Assembly (NCBI RefSeq): GCF_006874585.1
Contig: NZ_CP029761.1
Location: forward strand, 3,111,001-3,175,000
From: Sphingomonas sp. IC081
GTDB taxonomy: Bacteria; Pseudomonadota; Alphaproteobacteria; Sphingomonadales; Sphingomonadaceae
Direction of reading: 5' to 3'
DNA: 64,000 nt
The notes below the pieces were generated by a model. The model had not been told where the DNA came from, ran no database searches, and was given only the letters and a program-made list of their open reading frames with translations. A program made the position numbers and the translations under genes. Each line of letters begins with the position of its first letter. Position 1 is the first letter of the stretch. This document shows positions 17,231 through 25,357 of this stretch, in pieces.

Positions 17231-17291
17231 CAAAGAAACGGCGGCGCCGAGGCCACCATCTGTATCTGTTATGACCCAAGGCCGTTGGCGG

Positions 17292-17684
17292 TTAGTGGTC
17301 TGCCGTTGCCTCCGCGAAGGCCGCTTCGGTTGCAGCCATCAGCCTTGCATCGGTGGCGCTGTCGATGGGCACGAAGAGGACAAGCCCAAATCCATCGTCG
17401 GACAGGATGAACGCCAGTTCGAACCAGTCGGTATGCCGCTGGATGATCTCAGGCGGGTTTATGAAGGTGCCGGTGCTGTCGATCAGGGACCGGCCAAGGT
17501 GCTCCTCGATCTCTTCCGAGGTATCTCCGGGCATGACGATGGCGAACATGGCAAGGTCGGTCAGATCGAAGTCGGCATATTCTGCAAGGCGTTCGCGGTG
17601 GGCTTCCAGTAAGGCGTGGACCTCATTGCCTTCGAGCACTGCCGAGACGTCCGACAAGGCCGCGTAGGTACGAATTACGATCAT
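17292..17684 (-). CDS. conserved acidic protein of unknown function, copy 2
   Basis: Encodes 130 residues starting MIVIRTYAALSDVSAVLEGN and closely matching the 270-662 protein, most strongly from PPEIIQRHTDWFE onward. Cytosolic by appearance. It keeps the same neighbours as copy 1: a small membrane gene downstream, and a tiny membrane ORF and DUF805 gene upstream. No known family. Confidence 0.78.
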   Translation of the reverse strand: MIVIRTYAALSDVSAVLEGNEVHALLEAHRERLAEYADFDLTDLAMFAIVMPGDTSEEIEEHLGRSLIDSTGTFINPPEIIQRHTDWFELAFILSDDGFGLVLFVPIDSATDARLMAATEAAFAEATADH

Positions 17685-17697
17685 GGGTTTTGTCCAT

Positions 17698-17724
17698 AAA
17701 AAAGGCCCCCGATGATCGGGAGCC
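17698..17724 (-). terminator. intrinsic terminator ahead of the 17292-17684 gene
   Basis: On the minus strand GGCTCCCGA (17724-17716) pairs with TCGGGGGCC (17712-17704), followed by six T (17703-17698). It ends 13 bases before the ATG at 17684. Confidence 0.75.
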
Positions 17725-17752
17725 TTGGTGAGCTTGGTTATGCTGTTGCTGG

Positions 17753-17854
17753 TCAGAGCATCAGGGTTAAGAGGGTGAAAGCCCTTGCAAAAAGGGCTAG
17801 GCCGGTGGCACCGAAATAGAGCAGCAGCCCGCCAGCGATGAGTTGACCGATCAT
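17753..17854 (-). CDS. 33-residue membrane peptide
   Basis: The frame begins MIGQLIAGGLLLYFGATGLA and ends LLTLML; it is nearly all hydrophobic with one or two helices. It starts four bases after the DUF805 stop at 17859, so translation may be coupled. It occupies the same position as the 34-residue ORF at 741-845, with little sequence identity. Confidence 0.5.
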   Translation of the reverse strand: MIGQLIAGGLLLYFGATGLALFARAFTLLTLML

Positions 17855-17858
17855 GCTG

Positions 17859-18422
17859 TCAACGGTTGTAGGGATCGGGGCCATACTGGTTCTCGCCATG
17901 CGTCCCGTCGATCAGCATGAAGAGCAGCACGATGAACGGGCCGAAATAGGGCACGAGGTTCAGCAGGGCGAACCAGCCAGACTTATCCTGATCGTGGAAC
18001 CGTCGAACCTGCAACGCGAGTTGCGGAATGAGGAAGATGAGCGAGGCAAGGAAGGCAACAAGTGCGGTGCCGACATTGGCTGTGCCATCTTCCCCAAAAA
18101 GCGAGGTCCATAGGATTGCAGAGAGCACGATGGTTACGATCTGGAACATCCAGAACTCCCGACGACCCGATCGACCACTGAATACGGCATAGCGCCTCAG
18201 GGGCAGCACGAACCATGCGGCATGATCGTTGACCGCTGGCATTTCGGGATGCTCGTAATTTTCAGGCGTGAAGACCGTAGGCGCTGCAACCCTTGGTTTC
18301 GGCTTCGGCTTACCCTGCAGGATGTTTTGCTTGGCCTTCTCGAAGTCGGCTTCGGAAATGATACCGTCCTGCTTCATTTGGTGGAGTTTCTCGATGCTCC
18401 GCAGAGCTTCTTCGTCAATCAT
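17859..18422 (-). CDS. SHOCT-DUF805 membrane protein, copy 2
   Basis: Encodes 187 residues. The first 30 (MIDEEALRSIEKLHQMKQDG, IISEADFEKAKQNIL) are nearly identical to copy 1, then a variable linker, then the DUF805 domain (FSGRSGRREFWMFQIV) and the shared block LALQVRRFHDQDKSGWFALL. AGGGGA precedes the chosen ATG. It heads the second cassette. The two copies are clearly diverged in the membrane part, so this is not a recent duplication. Confidence 0.88.
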   Translation of the reverse strand: MIDEEALRSIEKLHQMKQDGIISEADFEKAKQNILQGKPKPKPRVAAPTVFTPENYEHPEMPAVNDHAAWFVLPLRRYAVFSGRSGRREFWMFQIVTIVLSAILWTSLFGEDGTANVGTALVAFLASLIFLIPQLALQVRRFHDQDKSGWFALLNLVPYFGPFIVLLFMLIDGTHGENQYGPDPYNR

Positions 18423-18551
18423 GTGGCTGTCCCCTAATGTCGTGAAATGACGATCGCGCCGATGCAATTATCGGAACGCCGCCATGATGCTAGTAAAAAT
18501 GAGATTCATAGTCCGTGGTCGGATCGTCATCATTCGGGCTGATGCTCGTGG

Positions 18552-18755
18552 ATGGACGTCCGGCATAGATTAGCGACCAACATGAAGCGTTTGCGCAAAG
18601 AGCGTGGCTGGTCGCAGGAGGCTTTGGCTGACGAGGCTGGCCTTGACCGAACCTACATCAGCGGCATTGAGCGTCAGGTGAAGAACCCGACCGTCACCGT
18701 CATCGAGCGCGTTGCTCTGGCTTTGCAATGTCGGTTGGGCGATTTGCTGGACTGA
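18552..18755 (+). CDS. XRE-family HTH regulator
   Basis: Encodes 67 residues, almost only an HTH_3 domain: NMKRLRKERGWSQEALADEA, then GLDRTYISGIERQVKNPT, and the C-terminal helix ALALQCRLGDLLD. Such minimal proteins act as repressors in mobile elements or as controller proteins of restriction systems; no restriction genes are near. It is divergent from the DUF805 cassette 2 operon and could regulate it. Confidence 0.85.
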   Translation: MDVRHRLATNMKRLRKERGWSQEALADEAGLDRTYISGIERQVKNPTVTVIERVALALQCRLGDLLD

Positions 18756-18961
18756 TAGGAAATTCTGATATTTCAGAGTCTTATCTTATAAGTTACCCAA
18801 AGGTGCGCAAAGTTCGATCACCGATGTCCTGTTAATTCTGGTTGAAATTTTCAGATGCACGGGTAACGCGACTTAAACACTCTCACGCCTACCTAGCTCT
18901 CGTCGCTCAAGGACTAATTCGTTAGATAGGTTCTGGGAGGAAGTGCCAGGGGGACTACTAC

Positions 18962-19933
18962 GTGAACAAACCACCATTCTGGCTGGCTTGCACTGTCGCA
19001 GCAGCGAATATTCTTGCAGTTCTGGACATGCCTTACGGCTACTACCAGTTCCTCCGACTGATCGTGACCGGCTACGCTGCCTACGTTTCCTACGTGTATT
19101 TCAGGCGAGGTCCGAGCCAATGGGGCTGGGCATTCGGCACAGTAGCATTGCTTTACAACCCGATGTTCGTGATCACGATGTCGAAAGAGTTTCACACCGT
19201 GGTGAACCTCGCTGTCGCAGGATTGGTGCTGTTCGAGTTCTATCGGCTTCGGGGAGGCGCGGGGCCAACGGTTATTGAGCCAGACGTGGTGCAGGAATCT
19301 TCGCCGCTTGCCGATGCGGCAAATCCAACGCCAGCGTCCGGTGGGTTCCTCCGCGTTGTGTCTCCGCCGTTGCTCGCCCTCGTAGTCGGAACTGCGGTCA
19401 TTGCCGTGGTGTCTTACGTCAAGTCGCAGCCAAGCACGCAAGATACAGGGTTCACTCAGCCCGAAATCAGTCCGACCGAATTTTCGGGTTCAGATGATGC
19501 CCTTGCGCCTCTTGCTGAGTTTCCGGCCATGAGTTCGCCGGTAGGGAAGCCTGAATCAAGTGAACCTGTTTCGACCTTGGGGGAATTTACAGATAAGGTC
19601 GATGGTGCTGTGCATGAGTTCAGCAGGATATATAAGACCGAGGGCCTGAGCGGCGCGCAAAACTACAGCCGCAACTGCCAAGCCGCCGCAAAACAAAGTT
19701 ATGACATTCTGGAAACTGATTTCTGCACTGCATTCGACATGGCTGCGGTTCTCGTCGATCACAGCGTGGCGACAGACCTTGGGATGCCGCAAGACGAATA
19801 TTTCAAAGGCAGGGCGCTCGCACTGGACGGAGATTACGCCCGCTTCAACCAAGCGTCGCAGAACCGTACAGAAATAATATGGCAAGAGGTCAAATCGGTT
19901 TTGGCACCTTCCATGCAACAATCAGGGGGATGA
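18962..19933 (+). CDS. membrane protein with four N-terminal helices and a soluble tail
   Basis: Encodes 323 residues from a GTG preceded by AGGGGGAC. Four hydrophobic segments lie in the first 95 residues (including YQFLRLIVTGYAAYVSYVYF and VVNLAVAGLVLFEFY), similar to small four-helix proteins of unknown function. A fifth helix is at about 140-160 (PLLALVVGTAVIAVVSYV). The tail of about 150 residues is hydrophilic and has two cysteines (SRNCQAAAKQ, TDFCTAFD). It may be a fusion of a four-helix unit with an exported domain. No function assigned. Confidence 0.6.
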   Translation: MNKPPFWLACTVAAANILAVLDMPYGYYQFLRLIVTGYAAYVSYVYFRRGPSQWGWAFGTVALLYNPMFVITMSKEFHTVVNLAVAGLVLFEFYRLRGGAGPTVIEPDVVQESSPLADAANPTPASGGFLRVVSPPLLALVVGTAVIAVVSYVKSQPSTQDTGFTQPEISPTEFSGSDDALAPLAEFPAMSSPVGKPESSEPVSTLGEFTDKVDGAVHEFSRIYKTEGLSGAQNYSRNCQAAAKQSYDILETDFCTAFDMAAVLVDHSVATDLGMPQDEYFKGRALALDGDYARFNQASQNRTEIIWQEVKSVLAPSMQQSGG

Positions 19934-20185
19934 CGGGCGCATGGTGGTCATCCGGACTTTCACACCGGGAGCAGCCGCTGGGCTTGGCGATTTCCAATGC
20001 AGGAGCCTCGGAGAGCGCCGACAGGGCATCATCCTGTATCGTGGCCTGCCTGGACGACACAGGCTCTCTATGCCTTCAATGATTTGCGGGCTTTGGGCTT
20101 GACCGCTGCAGGCTTCCAACCGTTAAGCAGGGTTGAGCAGGACAGGGGGCGTTGCGATGGCCGAAGTGGGGTGGGAAGGCGACGT

Positions 20186-20512
20186 TCAGCCGAGCGAGCG
20201 CTTCACTATCGACGCTGCAACAGCCAGATAGTAGAGAACTAGTGTCACTGCACTAATGAAAAAATGCGGGAGAAAATATAGAATGCCTCCCGAATCCTCC
20301 GTTCTTCGCATCAGCAAAAACCATAGCGCCATCATGGCAAGCTCGGCAGCCAGTAGCAGCGGGGCGTACAGCAGGTGCTTCCACCTCTTGCCCGGCAGGT
20401 CCGCATAGCTCCAGAACTGAATGGCGATGATCGGGGGGAGGACGGTGCCGCCAAGCCACGTCAGGACCCAAAGCCAGCTCAGGGTACGGGAAAGAAGGGT
20501 TGCCCAGTCCAT
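20186..20512 (-). CDS. small integral membrane protein
   Basis: From ATG 20512 it encodes 108 residues (MDWATLLSRTLSWLWVLTWL) with three to four helices: TWLGGTVLPPIIAIQFW, LLYAPLLLAAELAMMALWFL, and FFISAVTLVLYYLAVAA. The frame is open to 20671 and ATGs at 20584 and 20671 are alternatives; no start has a good ribosome binding site. No family recognised. The interval 19934-20185 upstream of its end holds no supported gene. Confidence 0.5.
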   Translation of the reverse strand: MDWATLLSRTLSWLWVLTWLGGTVLPPIIAIQFWSYADLPGKRWKHLLYAPLLLAAELAMMALWFLLMRRTEDSGGILYFLPHFFISAVTLVLYYLAVAASIVKRSLG

Positions 20513-20722
20513 CCTGACATGGATTGCACAGCCGACGGGCATCGGCAACGGGGCACAGCAAGCGTCCGCTACGCGTTCGATCATTGACGTGACATATCGT
20601 GGATTGAGACGTTCGCAATGCCGATGAACCGGCGCACTGGGTGAAATGGGTGGGAAGAGGAATTTCTGCATTGCGGTGTCAGATACTTGATATCAGGCGG
20701 CACGGTCGTTTAGCGTATCTAT

Positions 20723-21172
20723 ATGTCCCGAGCCAAAATTTTCGTATTGTTCGTCATTACCTTAAGCTTTGGGGGAGCGGCCATTGTCGCAACTTCTGAC
20801 CTCGTGGATGAGCACGAGCAGAAATGCAGGGAGAACGTTAAAGTCGTCGTACACGACGAACCTCTCTGGCAGCAGTTCCGGTCGGAAGCACAGGCTGCTT
20901 ATCGCAAGGAAGCAGCAGAAAATCCACCCATGACAGGCCGAACGTACTTCGATTCCGTAGGAGAATTCAAAACTTACTTCGGAAATAAGAGAACACACTT
21001 CCGCACATCTGCTAAAAATCAAATCGTTCGCGACGACATATTTATCATAAAAGGCGACAGGACAGTCGCTCAATTCGTTGACTTCATATATTCGTATGGA
21101 GGTTCATTGGACGGCCCTACCTCTTTCAACTGCCTACATTTTTATAAGGGGATGAATTTATCCCAACCATAA
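20723..21172 (+). CDS. AT-rich gene for a small membrane-anchored protein
   Basis: Encodes 149 residues with one N-terminal hydrophobic segment (IFVLFVITLSFGGAAIVA), then a soluble part with two cysteines (EQKCREN, FNCLHFY). Codon use is clearly more AT-rich than in the right half of the window, in keeping with transfer. No known family. It ends about 100 bases before the IS1380 transposase gene. Confidence 0.55.
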   Translation: MSRAKIFVLFVITLSFGGAAIVATSDLVDEHEQKCRENVKVVVHDEPLWQQFRSEAQAAYRKEAAENPPMTGRTYFDSVGEFKTYFGNKRTHFRTSAKNQIVRDDIFIIKGDRTVAQFVDFIYSYGGSLDGPTSFNCLHFYKGMNLSQP

Positions 21173-21279
21173 CCCGCCTTATTCACCAAAAGTGTCCTGA
21201 AGGGTTGGCGGGAGTGGCGTAAGCCTCTGATCTGAATTAGGAACTGGGTGTCTAAGCCGAACCTGCCGCAGGGCAGAAA

Positions 21280-22650
21280 ATGCCACGGGCCACACCCGCC
21301 ATGAACGATGATATCGCAAGCTCATTTGGATTCCCAGCAGTCGGCCGCAAGAAAATCACAGCTGCGTTCGACGGTGGCCGGCTTACCTCGGATGGCGGTG
21401 TTCTACTGCTTGCACAGGCCGAGCGCGCGATGGGGATTTGCCAGCGCCTGGCGGCTTGTATTGCCGATCCGCGCGATCCAGCGCGGGTGATCCATCGCCT
21501 GGATGACATTCTGCGTGCCCGTGTGTTCGCGATTGCGTGCGGCTATGAGGATGCCGATGATCTCGATGCTCTGCGCGACGATCCAGGCTTCCGCCTGGCG
21601 CTCGGCAAGCTGCCGGAATCGGGCGCGGGGCTGGCCAGCCAACCGACGATGAGCCGGTGGGAAAATGCACCGACTACGCGCGAACTGGCCAGCATGATGG
21701 CCGCGATGATCGACATCTACTGCGCCAGCTATCCCGCCCCTCCGACAGCGGTCACGCTGGATATCGACGACACGTGCGACGTCGTGCATGGCTATCAACA
21801 GCTCTCGTTCTGGAACGGGCATCATGGGGAGCGCTGCTTCCTACCGATCCATATCTACGACACCGCGACCGGCAGGCCGGTGGCCATGCTGCTGCGCACA
21901 GGCAAGACGCCTTCTGGAAAGGAGGCGGCGGGGCACATCCGACGCCTGGTGCGTCACCTGCGCCGTAATTGGCCCGATACCCACATCACTATCCGCGGCG
22001 ACGGGCACTATGGTCGACCCGAGGTCATGGCCTACTGCGATGCGGCCCGCGTCGATTACGTGTTCGGCCTGCCCACCAATTCAGCGCTGCGCGCCGATCC
22101 CGCCATTGTTGCGGTCGCCGATGCCTGCGCGGTCAAGCGCGCCCAGCGTCAGTGTCCCGTCCTGCGCAACTATGCCGAGACCCGCTATGGGGCAAAGACC
22201 TGGAAGTGCCAGCGTCGCGTCGTTGCACGGATCGAGGCCAGCACGCTGGGCATGGACATCCGCTATGTCGTCACCTCGTTGGCAACAGGATCGGCCGAGC
22301 ACATCTACGACACGCTCTACTGCGCGCGTGGTCAGGCCGAGAACCTGATCAAGCGCCACAAGTCCCAGCTCGCCAGCGACCGAACCTCGTGCCGCTCGGC
22401 CAATGCCAATCAGATGCGCCTGATACTGCACACTGCCGCATACTGGCTGCTATGGCGCATCCAGCAGGCGATGCCCAGGACCGCTGCTCTGGCAAGCGCG
22501 GAGTTTACCACCTTGCGCCTGCGGCTGCTCAAGGTCGCTGCGCGCGTCGTAGAAAGTGCTAGCCGCATCCGCATTGCCTTCGCTTCCGCCTGTCCGGATG
22601 CCGACCTGTTCCGCGCCCTCGTTCTCCGGCTGAAGCCTGCGCCGACGTAG
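21280..22650 (+). CDS. IS1380-family transposase
   Basis: Encodes 456 residues. Family features: FDGGRLTSDGGVLLLAQAE at the start, TLDIDDTCDVVHGYQQLSFW with the first catalytic Asp, HITIRGDGHYGRPEVM with the second, and YCARGQAENLIKRHK with the Glu. AGGGCAGAAA precedes the ATG at 21280; ATG 21301 (MNDDIASSF) is an alternative. GC is higher than in its surroundings. I could not find convincing terminal repeats, so the limits of the insertion sequence are not given. Confidence 0.93.
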   Translation: MPRATPAMNDDIASSFGFPAVGRKKITAAFDGGRLTSDGGVLLLAQAERAMGICQRLAACIADPRDPARVIHRLDDILRARVFAIACGYEDADDLDALRDDPGFRLALGKLPESGAGLASQPTMSRWENAPTTRELASMMAAMIDIYCASYPAPPTAVTLDIDDTCDVVHGYQQLSFWNGHHGERCFLPIHIYDTATGRPVAMLLRTGKTPSGKEAAGHIRRLVRHLRRNWPDTHITIRGDGHYGRPEVMAYCDAARVDYVFGLPTNSALRADPAIVAVADACAVKRAQRQCPVLRNYAETRYGAKTWKCQRRVVARIEASTLGMDIRYVVTSLATGSAEHIYDTLYCARGQAENLIKRHKSQLASDRTSCRSANANQMRLILHTAAYWLLWRIQQAMPRTAALASAEFTTLRLRLLKVAARVVESASRIRIAFASACPDADLFRALVLRLKPAPT

Positions 22651-23007
22651 CCCATGCGGCAGCGCCGCAGAACTCCGAGCCCAGCCCTTCAACCCGAAAA
22701 GCCCATCAATCCGAATGCGGTGAAACAAACGCCAGCGATGCCGGTCGTCCGCGCAATACAGCCAGCCGCAGCAAATGCCCAGAGCGGGCCCGAAACCGAG
22801 CGTCGTGAATAAGAGAGGATAACTTGCAGAGCACTAGAACGTCCGCTCTGGGGAAGCCGAAGTATCTGAATGAGCGTCGGCCATGGGGCGGAACCGGAAA
22901 TTCCCCCAACGGCGATCGCAACGTTCATGCAGGATGGTAGCGTGAGCCCATCCAGAGGAAGAGCCTCTTTCGATCAATCTCAACCGCGTTCTGACTGGGT
23001 ACAGCAT
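22651..23007. other. no supported gene between IS1380 transposase and att repeat
   Basis: No convincing coding region. A minus-strand frame of 79 codons (22689-22928) has a hydrophobic stretch (LWAFAAAGCIA) but no supporting start or relatives in the window. It presumably contains the right end of the IS1380 element. Confidence 0.4.
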
Positions 23008-23159
23008 CCGAATCGGCCCAAAGGCTACCCAGATTGAACCCAAGCTCTACCCAAGGGCAAAGCCGCTTTGGCTGGGAAACCGCCGATGTCTTTGTGAAAG
23101 TACCTTTAGGAAGGTGGTGCCGCTTACGTGACTCGAACACGTGACCCCATCATTACGAA
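23008..23159. repeat. right attachment-site repeat overlapping tRNA-Thr
   Basis: Bases 23038-23159 equal 9454-9575 exactly, and weaker similarity extends to 23008. The right edge lies in the anticodon loop of the tRNA gene (repeat ends two bases past the anticodon), which marks where the element's copy replaces or restores the tRNA 3' part. Confidence 0.9.
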
Positions 23160-23190
23160 TGATGTGCTCTACCAACTGAGCTAAAGCGGC
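23115..23190 (-). tRNA. tRNA-Thr (anticodon CGT)
   Basis: The 76-base minus-strand sequence starts GCCGCTTTAGCTCAGTTGG, has the T-arm GTGTTCGAGTCAC and ends AAGCGGCACCA with encoded CCA. The acceptor stem GCCGCTT/AAGCGGC and the anticodon stem CATCA/TGATG pair fully; the loop TTCGTAA gives anticodon CGT. This is the only complete copy and the integration target of the element to its left. Confidence 0.97.
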
Positions 23191-23308
23191 ATATCTGATA
23201 CGCACCGGTGAGCCGGGCGATCGACAGGGGGCGCCTTTACCGAGCGCGCAGAGATCGCGCAAGGGGCTTTGCACTCACGGGCGATGAACTTTTTGCGATT
23301 TTTGTCGG

Positions 23309-24544
23309 TCACAGGCCAAAGCGGAGTTTGATGGCGCGATACCGCTCCAGCAGCAGGGCGGCGCGCTCGTCCGGAGTGACTTTCGCGGTCACCTCGGGCA
23401 AGTGGTCGGGCAGATCGACAGCCTTCACCAGGTGCGTGCGGAAAATCACGCCCGCCTGGCTCATCAGGTTACGGTAGGTCAGGTTGCCGTCGGAGAAGCC
23501 CTGCGTATCCAGCCAATTGTAGAGGCCGGGGTCCTGGTGGGCGAGAATCAGGCGGACTACGCCGTCTTCATCCACTTTCGTACGGGCGGGGGTGAAGCTG
23601 ACCTGGCGATAGAGATAATCCATCGAACCCATCATCGCCCCGCCCATGCCGAACAGCCAGAAACCGGAATGCCCGTCCATCTCGACGATCAGCGCCTCGT
23701 CCGGTTCGAGGTGCCAGACCATGTGTGCGGCCATACGCCCGCGTTTGGCGTCGCTGGCGTCGTTGGCGACTTTGTCCGCCGGGAACATGTTGAGGCAGGC
23801 CGGATCGCAGACCCCGCGCGAGGTAAGCCACGCGTGCTCGGGCCAGTCGCGCATCAGGCCGGTGACAAAATCGCCCGCCCAGTCCGTCGCCTCGATCATC
23901 CGGGCAGGCGTCGGAAGGGGGCGCACCATCGTCATGCCGAGCCGCTCGATGGTGAACGTGGTCGGTGTCTCGTCCCAGGCGTCGAAGGCTTCACGGATGA
24001 ACAGCTTGCGCGTGCCCGGTGTGGTGGGGAGCCAGTTCTTCTCCCGCGGCGCCCCGCCGACGATCACTTCGAAGCCGCCGTCGGCATCGGCTTCGATCTG
24101 ATGGCCGAACAGATTGGCCTCGGGAATGTCCCCGAAGGGTTCGTGAAGGCTGGGCCACGGGGTCCCGGGGATCCTGTCCGGACGCGGGCCTTGCACCGTC
24201 ACGTTGAGCCAGCGGGCGGTGCCCCGCTTGCCGCTGAGACGGTAGACGTGATCGCCGCAAATCCATGCCTGCCGGTAAGTAAAGTCGGCCAGATCGCCGC
24301 CCAGCTTCATGGTCGGCGTGGTGAACCGGTGGATCTGGGGAAAAGCCGGATCGCGCGTTTCGAGGGCAAGGTCGAAGGCTTGCCCCAGGTTTTGCGTCAG
24401 GAACCGGAAGGCATCGGCCCGCTGGAGCGGGTTGGCCGGATTGGCGTCCTTGAAGGCGGACATGCCCGCCTGCCGCAACCGGTTGCAGAAGCTGTCCCAC
24501 GCGGCCTGGAGAGCGGCATCGTCGGGTCCGTCGCCATAGGCCAT
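23309..24544 (-). CDS. DUF1214-like protein
   Basis: Encodes 411 residues, no signal peptide. It has a DUF1214/DUF1254-like C-terminal part (EALIVEMDGHSGFWLFGMGG, then MDYLYRQVSFTPARTKVDED and FVLILAHQDPG-like VRLILAHQDPGLYNWLDTQG). These domains are common in alphaproteobacterial catabolic clusters but have no settled activity. Last gene of a four-gene operon with the isomerase (24548), sulfotransferase and LLM oxidoreductase, three bases after the isomerase stop. Confidence 0.75.
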   Translation of the reverse strand: MAYGDGPDDAALQAAWDSFCNRLRQAGMSAFKDANPANPLQRADAFRFLTQNLGQAFDLALETRDPAFPQIHRFTTPTMKLGGDLADFTYRQAWICGDHVYRLSGKRGTARWLNVTVQGPRPDRIPGTPWPSLHEPFGDIPEANLFGHQIEADADGGFEVIVGGAPREKNWLPTTPGTRKLFIREAFDAWDETPTTFTIERLGMTMVRPLPTPARMIEATDWAGDFVTGLMRDWPEHAWLTSRGVCDPACLNMFPADKVANDASDAKRGRMAAHMVWHLEPDEALIVEMDGHSGFWLFGMGGAMMGSMDYLYRQVSFTPARTKVDEDGVVRLILAHQDPGLYNWLDTQGFSDGNLTYRNLMSQAGVIFRTHLVKAVDLPDHLPEVTAKVTPDERAALLLERYRAIKLRFGL

Positions 24545-24547
24545 GCG

Positions 24548-25357
24548 TCAGGCTCCCAGCCTGGTGAGGAGATCGGAAAGGGTGTGGGCGGCGCGGGTGC
24601 AGGCGGCTGGCGCGCCCTCGGCCTCGATGCGCGGGCCGAGCAGTTCGAGATCGAGCAGGCCGGTATAGCCCAGGTCCAGCACGCCGCGCAGGATCGTCTC
24701 CAGCGGCACGGCGCCGTCGCCGGGAACCGCGCGGCAGGGCGTGCCGCGGTCGCCGGGGATATGGTCGCTCACCTGTATGAGGCCGGCAAGAGGGAGGGCC
24801 TCGGCCAGCTTTGCATCGAGGTCCGCTTCCATCCAGCAGGCGTGGAGATCGATGCAGAGGCCTATCTGCGCGCGCCGTGCCAGTCGCAGCGTATCGGGCA
24901 GGCTGTGGGCGATGTGGATGTCCACCAGGAGCGGCGAGGCGTTCTCTACCAGCAAGGCGATACCCTGCCTCGCGGCATGTTCGCGGCACGGAGCGAGGAG
25001 GCCCTCAAAGCGGGTTGCCGCCTGCTCCCACGACAGCGCACCGCGTCCGCCGGTGATGAGGTAGATGGACGGCGCGCCGAGCACGGCGGCCATGTCGATC
25101 ACGCGGAGCAGGCCCTGCGCGGCAGTGCCGCTGTCGCGCTCAAGGTCGGGATGGAGAGCAAAGGGGTGGTTGATGCAGCCGATCCGGACAGCTCCATGCT
25201 GCACCGCCTCGCGTGCAGCATGGAACGCGTTTTCCTGCAGCAGGAGCGGGGACACGAGAGTGGCATGCCGAACCCCCAGCGCGCCGCAGAATTCGAGAAA
25301 GGCCCCGGTCTCCCGCTCCATCATGGCCACCTGGTGAAGGCTGACGCGCGGGTGCAT
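24548..25357 (-). CDS. TIM-barrel sugar phosphate isomerase/epimerase-like protein
   Basis: Encodes 269 residues of the AP-endonuclease-2 TIM-barrel type: GVRHATLVSPLLL, PSIYLITGGRG, IALLVENASPLLVDIH, IGLCIDLHACWME, GLIQVSDHIPGDRGTPCRAV and a final LLDLELLGPRIEAE. Metal-binding Glu, Asp, His and Glu positions of the family can be placed in these strands. The start is the ATG at 25357, which overlaps the sulfotransferase stop by one base (TGATG). The substrate is unknown; family members act on sugars or inositols. Confidence 0.82.
   Translation of the reverse strand: MHPRVSLHQVAMMERETGAFLEFCGALGVRHATLVSPLLLQENAFHAAREAVQHGAVRIGCINHPFALHPDLERDSGTAAQGLLRVIDMAAVLGAPSIYLITGGRGALSWEQAATRFEGLLAPCREHAARQGIALLVENASPLLVDIHIAHSLPDTLRLARRAQIGLCIDLHACWMEADLDAKLAEALPLAGLIQVSDHIPGDRGTPCRAVPGDGAVPLETILRGVLDLGYTGLLDLELLGPRIEAEGAPAACTRAAHTLSDLLTRLGA

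Larger units (their letters stand above)
9576..23159. mobile_element. integrative element inserted in tRNA-Thr(CGT)
   Basis: The segment between the two 122-base repeats carries a tyrosine integrase (13322-14473), a VapE-type helicase, HTH regulators and many small unknown genes. The intact tRNA lies at the right end and only its 3' part at the left end, the layout produced when a tyrosine recombinase crosses over in the 3' half of a tRNA gene. No capsid, terminase or conjugation genes are seen, so a phage satellite or a mobilisable island fits better than a full prophage. The IS1380 transposase near the right end is probably a later insertion. Confidence 0.78.

Noticed and set aside
19941..20102. 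53-codon plus-strand frame after the 18962-19933 gene
   Set aside because: No start signal or recognisable motif; composition looks random.
21173..22760. Terminal inverted repeats of the IS1380 element
   Set aside because: Compared both flanks by eye; only short weak matches such as TTCACC were found, not enough to set ends.
22689..22928. 79-codon hydrophobic minus-strand frame
   Set aside because: No ribosome binding site, no relative in the window, and it spans the expected end of the IS1380 element.
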